The translations under genes and the position numbers were made by a program. A stretch of DNA of 17,211 nt. It comes from DATFXF01 sp035258565 (GTDB taxonomy: Bacteria; Acidobacteriota; Terriglobia; Acidiferrales; UBA7541). This document shows, one piece after another, positions 1 to 6,813 of the stretch. Numbering within the stretch: the stretch's first letter is position 1; the number at the start of each line of letters is the position of its first letter. The notes beneath the pieces were generated by a model. The model saw only the letters and a program-made list of their open reading frames with translations. It ran no database searches and was not told the DNA's origin. The stretch is from the NCBI GenBank assembly GCA_035258565.1, contig DATFXF010000038.1, forward strand, positions 1-17,211. The letters are read 5' to 3'.

Positions 1-2457
1 CGGCCCAAGGGCGAGCTCGCTGAACGCGAGCGAGCTTGGGGCGTGGCCGCCACCGATCAACTCTTCACCGCGCGGGAATACCGTCCGCTCATCCTCACCT
101 GGCATCAGGGCGCGGCGGTCCGTCTCGGCGACGTGGCCAATGTCCTGGATTCCGTCGAAGACATGCGCACTGCGGGTCTTTCGAACGGGCGGCCAGCCGT
201 GGTCCTGGTTGTGTACCGCCAGCCCGGCGCGAACATCATTGAGACCGTGGATCGCGTCCGCGCCTTGCTCCCACAGTTGCAGGCTTCCATTTCTCCTTCC
301 ATCCACCTCGGCGTCATCCTCGACCGCACCACGACCATCCGTGCTTCGATCCGCGATGTAGAGCTCACGCTGCTGTTTTCGGTGACCTTGGTGGTGTTGG
401 TCGTCTTTGCCTTTCTGCGCAATGTCTGGGCCACGGTGATTCCCAGTGTGGCCGTTCCGCTGTCCCTGGTGGGCACGTTCGGCGTGATGTATCTCCTGGG
501 CTACAGCTTGGACAACCTGTCGTTGATGGCGCTTACCGTTTCCACAGGCTTTGTGGTGGACGACGCAATCGTGGTCATCGAAAACATTGCGCGCCACCTC
601 GAATCGGGCATGCGGCCCTTCCAAGCAGCGATCGAAGGCGCACGCGAGATCGGATTCACCGTGCTCTCGATGAGCACGTCGCTGGTCGCGGTGTTCATCC
701 CGATTCTGCTGATGGGTGGCATCATCGGCCGGCTCTTCCGAGAGTTTGCGGTGACGCTGAGCGCCGCCATCGGCGTTTCTCTCGTCGTCTCGCTGACGAC
801 TACGCCGATGATGTGTGCAAGGTTTCTGCGCCATGAGGGTCGCGACCATGGCGTGGCTTACCGCTTCGCCGAACGTGCCTTTAAGCGCTTGCTCCATAGC
901 TATGACCTCTGCCTACGATGGGTCTTGCGGCATCAGCCCCTGGTTCTCGCGATCACCATCCTGACCGTTTGCGTCAACGTCTATCTCTACGTCGTGGTGC
1001 CCAAGGGATTCTTTCCGCAGCAAGACACGGGGCGCCTGACCGGACAGATCCAGGCGGATCAGGACGTCTCCTTCGCCGCAATGGTCGCGAAGATGCAGGA
1101 GTTTGTGAAGATCGTTCAGGAAGACCCGGCCGTGGATACGGTCACATCGTTCACCGGCGGAGGGCGTGGTGGCACGAACACCGCGACCATGTTTGTGCAG
1201 CTCAAGCCCATCGAGCAGCGCAAGCTCAGCGCCGACCGCGTGATTGCCCGGCTGCGCGGCAAGCTGGCGCACATTCCGGGCGCCACGCTCTACCTGCAGA
1301 CCGTCCAGGATGTCCGTGTGGGCGGACGCCCAGGGGCGGCGCAGTTTCAATACACCATCCAGGCAGACCACCTCCGCGACCTGAACTATTGGGCACCCCT
1401 TTTGCTTCAGCGACTTAGCAAGATTCCGGAATTGCGGGACGTCAACAGCGACCAGCAAACCCACGGCCTGCAGACGACTCTCGTCGTGGACCGCGATACC
1501 GCCGCACGCCTGGGCCTTTCCTTTCAGGCCATTGACGATACGCTGAACGACGCCTTCGGCCAGCGGCAGGTCTCCAATATCTACAAGGGGCTCAACCAAT
1601 ATCATGTCGTATTGGAAGTTTTGCCTGAATTCCGACAGAATCCGGACGGACTCAAGGAGATTTACCTTCCGTCCAGTACCGGAAAACTCATCCCGCTTAG
1701 CGCCGTGGCACGCTATCAAGCGACCAACACTTCGCTGACCGTAAACCACCAGGGGCAGTTCCCGTCGATCACTCTCTCTTTCAATCTTGCGCCGGGAGCG
1801 TCGCTCGGCGATGCCGTGCGTGACATTCGCGCTGGCGAACGCGAGATCGGCCTGCCCGCCAATGTCCACGCCAAGTTCTCCGGCACGGCGCAGGCCTTCC
1901 AAGATTCGCTCGCTTCGGAGCCGATTCTGATCCTAACTGCGCTCGGGGCGGTCTACATCGTGCTCGGCGTGCTCTACGAAAGCTACATTCACCCCATCAC
2001 GATTCTTTCCACGCTGCCTTCCGCGGGTGTCGGCGCCCTGTTTGCGCTCCTGCTGTTCAAAACTGACCTGAACGTCATGGGGCTGATTGGCATTATTCTT
2101 CTCATCGGCATTGTGAAGAAAAATGCCATTCTGATGATTGACTTCGCCGTGCAGGCGGAACGGTTGGAAGAAAGGTCTCCGGTCGAGGCTATCTATCAGG
2201 CCTGTTTACTGCGCTTCCGTCCGATCATGATGACCACGATGGCGGCTCTGTTCGGAGCTCTCCCGCTTGCCCTCGGCGGCGGCACGGGGTCGGAGCTCCG
2301 GCGGCCCCTCGGCATCACCATCGTCGGCGGTCTGATCTTGAGCCAGATGCTGACCCTCTTCACCACGCCGGTCATGTATCTCTATCTGGATCGCCTCCAG
2401 GCCCGCGTTCAGCGCACCACCCCGCACCGGGAGCGAGCCGTAGCACTCCCCAACTAG
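1..2457 (+). CDS. mdtC: RND multidrug efflux permease, MdtC-like (5' partial)
   Basis: Inner-membrane proton/drug antiporter of the AcrB/MdtBC (HAE1) family, which works as a trimer with a periplasmic adaptor and an outer-membrane channel. The frame is open from base 1, so the start and roughly the first 200 residues lie outside the window; the GTG at 43 is internal. From memory the protein aligns with E. coli MdtC almost throughout (AVRLGDVA, NNAFGQRQ-like, VNHQG, TILSTLPSAGVGAL). The proton-relay aspartate pair of TM4 (FVVDDAIVV, bases 559-564) and the TM10 lysine (IVKKNAI, second Lys at 2119-2121) are intact, so the pump looks functional. The C-terminus is complete. No adaptor or outer-membrane factor follows, so partner genes probably lie upstream. 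MdtB and MdtC are hard to tell apart from one subunit, so the symbol is tentative. Confidence 0.93.
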   Translation, partial: RPKGELAERERAWGVAATDQLFTAREYRPLILTWHQGAAVRLGDVANVLDSVEDMRTAGLSNGRPAVVLVVYRQPGANIIETVDRVRALLPQLQASISPSIHLGVILDRTTTIRASIRDVELTLLFSVTLVVLVVFAFLRNVWATVIPSVAVPLSLVGTFGVMYLLGYSLDNLSLMALTVSTGFVVDDAIVVIENIARHLESGMRPFQAAIEGAREIGFTVLSMSTSLVAVFIPILLMGGIIGRLFREFAVTLSAAIGVSLVVSLTTTPMMCARFLRHEGRDHGVAYRFAERAFKRLLHSYDLCLRWVLRHQPLVLAITILTVCVNVYLYVVVPKGFFPQQDTGRLTGQIQADQDVSFAAMVAKMQEFVKIVQEDPAVDTVTSFTGGGRGGTNTATMFVQLKPIEQRKLSADRVIARLRGKLAHIPGATLYLQTVQDVRVGGRPGAAQFQYTIQADHLRDLNYWAPLLLQRLSKIPELRDVNSDQQTHGLQTTLVVDRDTAARLGLSFQAIDDTLNDAFGQRQVSNIYKGLNQYHVVLEVLPEFRQNPDGLKEIYLPSSTGKLIPLSAVARYQATNTSLTVNHQGQFPSITLSFNLAPGASLGDAVRDIRAGEREIGLPANVHAKFSGTAQAFQDSLASEPILILTALGAVYIVLGVLYESYIHPITILSTLPSAGVGALFALLLFKTDLNVMGLIGIILLIGIVKKNAILMIDFAVQAERLEERSPVEAIYQACLLRFRPIMMTTMAALFGALPLALGGGTGSELRRPLGITIVGGLILSQMLTLFTTPVMYLYLDRLQARVQRTTPHRERAVALPN

Positions 2458-2618
2458 GTTCGGATCTCTTGTTTCGCCTGAACGTTCCCCCGCAAGCCCC
2501 GCGGCTTTGCCAACCCTGACCTGTCTTGTCAACATCTAAGCGAATGGATCAGCCCACCTAACAGAAGCCCTCAGAGTTTCCTTCAGCCCAGCGGGTTCGT
2601 GAGAACAGGGGGAGCTAT

Positions 2619-2786
2619 ATGTCGAGCAAGGGGCAATCCCGTGTTTCCGATAAGACTAAGACTCGCCTGGATCGAGAATTCGAGGATTTGCTGCGCCGGG
2701 CCGAGAGGAAATCTCAGGACCGGTCAAAGGTTTGGGCAGAGAAGGGGACACCACAGGGCCGGGGCAGTTCTGCCCGCGACCACTGA
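2619..2786 (+). CDS. small hydrophilic protein, 55 residues, unknown
   Basis: A short open frame whose ATG follows a purine-rich GGGGGAG ribosome binding site (about 2608-2614) at close spacing, which is the main reason to believe it. The product begins MSSKGQSRVSDKTKTRLDRE and is rich in Lys, Arg, Asp and Glu, with an amphipathic central stretch (DREFEDLLRRAERKSQDRS) likely to be helical, and a Gly/Ser/Arg-rich tail. There is no signal peptide, cysteine motif or membrane segment. It lies alone between the efflux gene and a membrane protein gene, without a recognisable promoter. I do not recognise a family. It could be a small regulator or nucleic-acid-binding peptide, or a chance frame. Confidence 0.4.
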   Translation: MSSKGQSRVSDKTKTRLDREFEDLLRRAERKSQDRSKVWAEKGTPQGRGSSARDH

Positions 2787-2874
2787 CAGGTAGACATTCT
2801 ATCGAACGTCAAGCAGGCGGGCCGCCCGGAGTCGCACCACAAGTTTTGCCTTCCCGCGGGTTCGATATCCGTGT

Positions 2875-3513
2875 ATGAGAGGAAGCGCCGCGACCAAAAT
2901 CGTGTGTGCTTCGATGACTGCCGCTTTTCCTTGGCTGCGATGGGCGGCCGTACTGTGGCTGGCCGTGTGGATCCCCGCCTATTGGACGGTCTGGGGGTGG
3001 CGCAACTTCTTCCATCTCTGCGACATCGCCATCCTCCTGACCGCCCTGGGCCTCTGGCGCGGCAGCGCCCTTCTCCTTTCGAGCCAGGCCATTGGTTCAC
3101 TGCTCGCTGATCTGGCCTGGTGCCTCGACATCGGCTGGCGGCTGCTCTTTGGCCGGCACCTGTTCGGCGGCACCGAGTACATGTGGGACGCGCGCTTTCC
3201 CCTGTGGGTCCGGCTGCTTTCGCTCTTCCACGTCCTACTTCCCGTGCTGTTGCTCTGGGCGCTCAGCCGCGTTGGGTATGATCGTCGCGGGCTGCTGCTC
3301 GAGTCCGCGATCGCGGTGGTCCTGCTGGGAGTCTCCCGCCTGTTCAGCCCGGCACTGAACCTCAACTACGCCTACCGCGACCCGCTCTTCCACCGATCGT
3401 GGGGGCCAGCGCCGCTCCATGTGGGCATCATTTTCGCTGGATTCCTGGGGATCGTTTACTGGCCCACGCACCTTATGCTCGCGCGATTTCTTTCCCCCGC
3501 TCGGCGAAGTTGA
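2875..3513 (+). CDS. polytopic inner-membrane protein, unknown
   Basis: A 212-residue protein that is almost entirely hydrophobic. About five to six membrane segments are visible near residues 20-42, 48-68, 70-95, 108-135, 140-160 and 182-205, joined by short loops. The loop after the fifth segment carries an aromatic/asparagine motif (ALNLNYAYRDP), and the last segment ends YWPTHLMLARF. I have the impression of a conserved family of roughly 200-residue membrane proteins with a similar C-terminal PTH motif but cannot name it. The start is uncertain: neither ATG 2875 nor the in-frame ATG 2914 has a clear ribosome binding site. The codon pattern is consistent with coding and the frame is uninterrupted. 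Role unknown; no function is proposed. Confidence 0.7.
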   Translation: MRGSAATKIVCASMTAAFPWLRWAAVLWLAVWIPAYWTVWGWRNFFHLCDIAILLTALGLWRGSALLLSSQAIGSLLADLAWCLDIGWRLLFGRHLFGGTEYMWDARFPLWVRLLSLFHVLLPVLLLWALSRVGYDRRGLLLESAIAVVLLGVSRLFSPALNLNYAYRDPLFHRSWGPAPLHVGIIFAGFLGIVYWPTHLMLARFLSPARRS

Positions 3514-3597
3514 ATCGAATCTCTCCTGGCGCGCGCCCGGACACACCAGCAATGGGTGTCCTTCGACGAAGGAATCCACCCCCAGAACAAGAGGAGG

Positions 3598-3867
3598 TTA
3601 GGCTGGGCGATCGACGGTAGCCGCGTTTGAGAGTGCCGGCTGTCCGTCCTTAAGCCAGGTGGCGAGCAGCCAAACCTTTCCGTTCGACGGTGCGATGTGG
3701 ATGTAAAAAACCTGCGTGCAGTTCGAGATCTCGTAGAAGTTTTCGCGATTTGGATCGGGCCGCACCGGTGCCCCGGAAGCGAGCAAGTGGCGCAGCCTCT
3801 CGACCGTTTCCACGGAGTGGTTCCGCAGGTCCTCAATCTCCAGCTGCTGGTTCATCCGCAAGACCAT
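3598..3867 (-). CDS. conserved-looking small protein, 89 residues, unknown
   Basis: The frame extends to 3963, but I place the start at ATG 3867 because a purine-rich stretch (GGAAAGCGAGGAG) directly precedes it and the residues further upstream look unlike the body. ATG 3855 (MNQQLEIEDLR) is a close alternative. The N-terminal half is a charged helix (LEIEDLRNHSVETVERLRHLLASGA). The second half holds short strands (FYEISNCTQVFYIHIAPSNGKVWLLATW). This layout, a helix then PDPNRENFYEI...VFYIHI...GKVWLLATW, feels like a family I have seen in Acidobacteria, but I cannot name a domain. It is probably cytoplasmic. It stands alone and faces the neighbouring membrane-protein gene, with no promoter I can defend. 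Confidence 0.62.
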   Translation of the reverse strand: MVLRMNQQLEIEDLRNHSVETVERLRHLLASGAPVRPDPNRENFYEISNCTQVFYIHIAPSNGKVWLLATWLKDGQPALSNAATVDRPA

Positions 3868-4209
3868 GGCTCCTCGCTTTCCTGCTTCAAAACCCTCACA
3901 TCCATTGAAACGCAGGCCGGCTGAAAATGTTTCATCTGTTCTTGATCGGTGTTCCCCCCACACTCGGCATCGTCATCGCCAACCTGCTCGGGTGCTGCTT
4001 TCGAACATCTCTTCATTAGACGAGATGGCGGAGGAAACGTTGCATGGAGCCACCACGATTTTTCCCCAAGCTGGATCGCCGTTGCGCCCAAGCCACGGCC
4101 AATTTGGCCTCCTCGCCGAGCATCGAGCGCACCACCTGTTGGCCACCTGTACTAAATCGGTACCACCGTCCCATTGGCTTTCCCACGCGATCACTTAGGC
4201 TCGAAGAGG
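3868..4209. other. 342-base stretch without recognisable gene
   Basis: This lies between the divergent starts of the small minus-strand gene and the exported-protein gene. Open frames occur on both strands here, but they overlap one another, lack ribosome binding sites and give low-complexity Arg/Pro/Ser products. I found no tRNA, convincing promoter pair, strong hairpin or repeat. Both flanking genes must draw their promoters from this segment, but no -35/-10 pair with 16-18 base spacing stood out. Confidence 0.4.
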
Positions 4210-4797
4210 ATGAGTAGCGGTGTAGCTGACGCAACGCGGAAGCCCTGGCGAGGAGGGTTGCTCGTGGCCACCTTGCTGTTGGCAGGGTGTTTGCCAGCGG
4301 CGGCACAGAACCTGCGTCTGCCGGCGCGCACCGCCCCGGTAACAGTGCCCTCATTTCGAGCGCGCTTCGGACTTCCGCCTCTAACGGCACCCCCAAGCGA
4401 ATCCAGCATTCTGGCACCTGGCATTCCGGTGGACAAGCAGAGGCAGAGCCTTGCTTTGGCAGCGCAATCTTTGACGGAATCCCTCGAGACACCGTTCCTG
4501 GTCCAGACGCGAGTATCGTTCGCATCACTCGCAGGCGGGCACCTTAAACTGAGGTGTTTCGAAGCGCTTGAGCCCATGGAGAATGTCTTGCTGGGTCCTA
4601 CACCCTTCGGCGGGTTAACGGCCGTGGGCCTGGCCACTCAGACACAGCACCCCGGTATGTGGGTTCCGCTATCGAGAGCAAGCTATGGGCTTACGCTCTC
4701 CTTCAACCTCAAGCGTGACCGAGGGAGCGATCACTCCCCGGGGCCCTGGGGCTGCCTCGGTCGGATCTTGGGCGGCCGCGCCTGCCCTTCAAACTGA
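4210..4797 (+). CDS. predicted exported protein with N-terminal signal, unknown
   Basis: I take ATG 4210 as the start because GAAGAGG lies just before it and the encoded N-terminus is a plausible signal peptide: basic residues (RKPWR), then a hydrophobic core (GGLLVATLLLAG), then CLPAAAQ. The LLLAGC stretch resembles a lipobox (lipid attachment at Cys); cleavage after AAA is the alternative. An in-frame ATG at 4174 would add twelve unlike residues. The body has a Pro/Ser-rich region, then alternating polar/hydrophobic segments (FLVQTRVSFASLAGGHLKLR, ENVLLGP, YGLTLSFNLKRD) that suggest beta strands. After SFNLKRD the sequence turns into a low-complexity Gly/Pro/Arg tail of about 25 residues, so the natural end may be near that point or the tail may follow a frameshift. 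Family not recognised. Confidence 0.55.
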   Translation: MSSGVADATRKPWRGGLLVATLLLAGCLPAAAQNLRLPARTAPVTVPSFRARFGLPPLTAPPSESSILAPGIPVDKQRQSLALAAQSLTESLETPFLVQTRVSFASLAGGHLKLRCFEALEPMENVLLGPTPFGGLTAVGLATQTQHPGMWVPLSRASYGLTLSFNLKRDRGSDHSPGPWGCLGRILGGRACPSN

Positions 4798-4915
4798 CCG
4801 GCGAGACCTCCTTCATCCCTCGCTCCCTTTCAGACTTTTGTATCGGGCGGTTAATTCCTATCTTGATACTTGCGCCCCGCGGCTTAAGTTGCCATAGTCC
4901 GTGCGCCCCGACCGT

Positions 4916-5113
4916 ATGAAGAAGAAAAGAAAACGACCTAAGCCGGGAAAAGACAGGCGGCGCGAGCACCGGCATTGGCTCGTCACTGTCTATTACCACG
5001 ATGGCGAAAAGTTCGCGCGAGTGTACATTGACCGTGCCAAGGCTGCCAAGTTCGCCGAGCGGCAGAAGAAGTCGCGGGTGGTGAAGGCTACGCGCGTCCT
5101 GCAGGTCGTCTAG
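4916..5113 (+). CDS. small basic protein, 65 residues, unknown
   Basis: The frame can start at GTG 4901, but ATG 4916 gives a clean product beginning MKKKRKRPKPGKDRRREHRH, a strongly basic tail likely to bind nucleic acid. The rest is compact and looks like a small fold: HWLVTVYYHDGEKFARVYI reads as two strands of a hairpin, and DRAKAAKFAERQKKS as a helix, followed by a final strand VVKATRVLQVV. The regular alternation and lack of low complexity argue for a real gene. No signal peptide or cysteines. A long-loop hairpin (5163-5190) follows and may end its transcript. I do not recognise a named family; a role with RNA or DNA is only an inference from charge. Confidence 0.62.
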   Translation: MKKKRKRPKPGKDRRREHRHWLVTVYYHDGEKFARVYIDRAKAAKFAERQKKSRVVKATRVLQVV

Positions 5114-5162
5114 GCGGCGACCATTTCTCCCGAACGTGAAGCTTCTGAGCAGGCAGGAAGCA

Positions 5163-5190
5163 GCCGCAGTCGTGTTTTTCTTACTGCGGC
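5163..5190 (+). terminator. 8-bp stem, 12-nt T-rich loop; possible terminator
   Basis: GCCGCAGT (5163-5170) pairs perfectly with ACTGCGGC (5183-5190) around the T-rich loop CGTGTTTTTCTT. It lies 50 bases past the small basic gene and before the tRNA-Gly promoter. There is no U tract after the stem, so it is not a textbook intrinsic terminator. The run of T lies in the loop. A second inverted pair (ACGAGC 5197-5202 with GCTCGT 5218-5223) follows and overlaps the promoter. Confidence 0.35.
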
Positions 5191-5202
5191 AGGGGGACGA
5201 GC

Positions 5203-5231
5203 TTGTCCGTGCTCCGGGCTCGTGCTATAAG
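5203..5231 (+). promoter_or_regulatory. sigma70-type promoter of tRNA-Gly
   Basis: The -35 box TTGTCC (5203-5208) and the -10 box TATAAG (5226-5231) are separated by exactly 17 bases. This would start transcription around 5238, a few bases before the mature tRNA at 5244. Placement and spacing match a tRNA promoter; the box assignment is by eye. Confidence 0.55.
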
Positions 5232-5243
5232 GAAGTACGTTGA

Positions 5244-5317
5244 GCGGCCGTAGTATAGGGGTAGTACGACAGCTTGCCAAGCTGTAGGCGGGGGTTCGAG
5301 TCCCCTCGGCCGCTCCA
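5244..5317 (+). tRNA. tRNA-Gly (anticodon GCC)
   Basis: Full cloverleaf. The acceptor stem GCGGCCG (5244-5250) pairs with CGGCCGC (5307-5313), followed by discriminator T and an encoded CCA (5315-5317). The anticodon arm is ACAGC-TTGCCAA-GCTGT with anticodon GCC at 5276-5278, reading GGC/GGU glycine codons. The T arm is GGGGG-TTCGAGT-CCCCT. The promoter lies immediately upstream. Confidence 0.97.
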
Positions 5318-5377
5318 TTGAAGTCCCGCCGCGCGTCCCCAAAGTTCTCGGTCCTCGAGCTCGTTGTCTCGGGCTCT

Positions 5378-5406
5378 TTGCCCGGCAGAGAACTCCGTGC
5401 TAGAGT
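5378..5406 (+). promoter_or_regulatory. sigma70-type promoter for the deoxyribosyltransferase-like gene
   Basis: TTGCCC (5378-5383) and TAGAGT (5401-5406) have a 17-base spacer. The predicted start of transcription is about 85-90 bases before the ATG at 5500. The -35 box is identical to that before tRNA-Leu, which supports it. It may also drive yjjX downstream. Confidence 0.42.
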
Positions 5407-5499
5407 TTTGCCTCCCGAGAGGAAGAGGATGCCGGAGGTCTTTATCTCGCGGCACGCAGGAACTTCGATCTGTGGTCATCGGTGGTTCGAAGGAGTCTA

Positions 5500-6042
5500 A
5501 TGCTGGCGTACCTTTGCGGGCCGATTGAATTCGCCTCCGATGGCGGCCGGCGCTGGCGCCGCAAGCTGGCGCCGTTCCTCGCTGAGGCGCTCGGCCACCG
5601 CGTGTACGACCCAGCCGAGGACGAAAGGAAGAACCTCACCGACGAGGAAGTGGCGAACTTCCGCGCCTGGAAGAAGACCGACGTGGAGCGCTTCCGCTCG
5701 GTCGTGCGCAAGATCATCCAGTTCGATCTGGATCTCATCGAGAACAAAGTCGACTACGTCATTTGCTACTGGGAAGATGCTGCGGCACAAAGTGGGGGCA
5801 CGCCGGCCGAGGTGACCGCCGCATATCGAAAGGGCATCCCCGTGTATCTGGTTACGCAGCTTCCTGTTGAGCAGATCAGCGGGTGGATGCTGGCCTGTGC
5901 CGAGCAGGTGTTCGGTGCCATCGACGAGCTCGAGAAGTTCCTGCTCAAGCGCTACGGCCACGAAAAGAAGGTGCCCCGCCGGAAAAGAGTGCGGAGTGCC
6001 GATCGCGAAGGAGCACCGATGAACATCGCTTCGCCGGGATAG
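5500..6042 (+). CDS. nucleoside 2-deoxyribosyltransferase-like protein
   Basis: ATG 5500 is chosen over GTG 5482 because AAGGAG lies four bases before it and the family motif then sits at the N-terminus. The 180-residue protein opens MLAYLCGPIEF, matching the (Y/F)LAGP-type strand of the nucleoside 2-deoxyribosyltransferase (NDT) superfamily. It continues with DLDLIENKVDYVICYW (residues 77-91), the family's D..I...D-VI strand, and ends the core with GGTPAEVTAAYRKGIPVYLV (99-118). There E104 sits where NDT enzymes carry their catalytic glutamate in the G-T-x-x-E pattern. NDTs transfer or hydrolyse deoxyribosyl groups of nucleosides or nucleotides; the exact substrate cannot be read here. The C-terminal 30 residues are basic and probably flexible. 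The next genes (yjjX, tdk) also act on nucleotides. Confidence 0.72.
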   Translation: MLAYLCGPIEFASDGGRRWRRKLAPFLAEALGHRVYDPAEDERKNLTDEEVANFRAWKKTDVERFRSVVRKIIQFDLDLIENKVDYVICYWEDAAAQSGGTPAEVTAAYRKGIPVYLVTQLPVEQISGWMLACAEQVFGAIDELEKFLLKRYGHEKKVPRRKRVRSADREGAPMNIASPG

Positions 6043-6161
6043 GAACCTTGGGTTCGGGCACGGATTCATCGCTCCTCTTCTTGGAGTGTTGATTTCTTCC
6101 TTTTTCTCTGTTTCATGCTGGTCCATCTCCGTCGATCGATGGTTTCCACAGGGCTCTTCTG

Positions 6162-6740
6162 ATGAAAAAGATTCTGGTCGCGGTGGGGAGTACGCGCCGG
6201 CCGAAACTTAATGCCGTGTGGGAGGGCTTAACGGTTTTCGGCCCGCAGCTCGATCCCGACGCGCAGTTTGAAGTTGTGGGCGTACAGGTCGCGAGCGGTG
6301 TGGCCCACACGCCGGTGACGCGCGCCCAACTGATGGCCGGGGCCAGGAGGCGCTCTGAGGCGCTTCTACGTCTTAAGCACGAAGGCCGCCAAGACTGGCG
6401 GTATCTTGTCGGGCTCGAAGGGGGTCTCGACGTCATCGAGGAGGGCGGCCGGCGGCTCGTCTTTCTCGAGAATTGGGCCTATGTGTCGGACGATGCGGGG
6501 CGTGACGCCTTTGGCCAGTCGGGCAGCATCCTGATCCCGGCGCCCCTGGCCCGAGAGGTGCTTGAGGGCGGCGTGGAGCTGGCCACGGCCATCGATGCCT
6601 ACGCAGGCGGCCATGGCATCCGCGACGCCCAGGGCGCCTGGGGGGTCCTGACGCGCAACTTCATCACGCGACAGGACGCCTTCCGCGTCGCCGTCATCAA
6701 CGCCTTCGCGCCCTTCTTCAACGCCGCCATCTACACCTGA
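6162..6740 (+). CDS. yjjX: inosine/xanthosine triphosphatase (YjjX/DUF84 family)
   Basis: House-cleaning pyrophosphatase-type enzyme predicted to hydrolyse non-canonical ITP/XTP and keep deaminated purines out of nucleic acids; cytoplasmic. The 192-residue length is close to the family norm (about 170-180). Motifs in order: VAVGSTRRPKLNAV (residues 6-19, nucleotide-binding N-terminus), SGV...TPVTRAQLMAGARRRSEAL (45-68, matching the ETRAGARNRV block of E. coli YjjX), VGLEGGLD (83-90, the acidic metal-binding block), FLENWAYV (101-108), GAWGVLT (158-164) and a C-terminal AFAPFFNAAIYT that matches the ALSPFHNAVY ending of YjjX. The start ATG 6162 gives the expected N-terminus; the ribosome binding site is weak (CAGGG). 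About 120 bases separate it from the preceding gene, so co-transcription is possible but not shown. Confidence 0.88.
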   Translation: MKKILVAVGSTRRPKLNAVWEGLTVFGPQLDPDAQFEVVGVQVASGVAHTPVTRAQLMAGARRRSEALLRLKHEGRQDWRYLVGLEGGLDVIEEGGRRLVFLENWAYVSDDAGRDAFGQSGSILIPAPLAREVLEGGVELATAIDAYAGGHGIRDAQGAWGVLTRNFITRQDAFRVAVINAFAPFFNAAIYT

Positions 6741-6760
6741 CTCCCGTTACTCAAAGAGAC

Positions 6761-6770
6761 TGAAATTTCA
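6761..6770. promoter_or_regulatory. 10-bp perfect palindrome upstream of tdk
   Basis: TGAAATTTCA is a perfect palindrome lying between yjjX and tdk, about 44 bases before the tdk start. It is AT-rich in a GC-rich setting and could be an operator half-site pair. A single copy only, so this is weak evidence. Confidence 0.22.
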
Positions 6771-6813
6771 CCGTCGATTGTGTTAGCGTAAGGAGCGAAA
6801 GCGAGAACGAACG

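Noticed and set aside
913..1902. 329-residue minus-strand frame
   Set aside because: Lies wholly antisense to the well-supported RND permease and has no recognisable motif; long shadow frames are common in high-GC genes.
2494..2510. Possible terminator hairpin GCAAGCC/GGCTTTGC after the efflux gene
   Set aside because: The stem needs a bulge and no T run follows; too weak to list.
5225..5479. 84-residue minus-strand frame containing GRGDSNPRLQLGKLSYYPYTT
   Set aside because: This is the well-known false protein read from the antisense of a tRNA gene; it covers tRNA-Gly.
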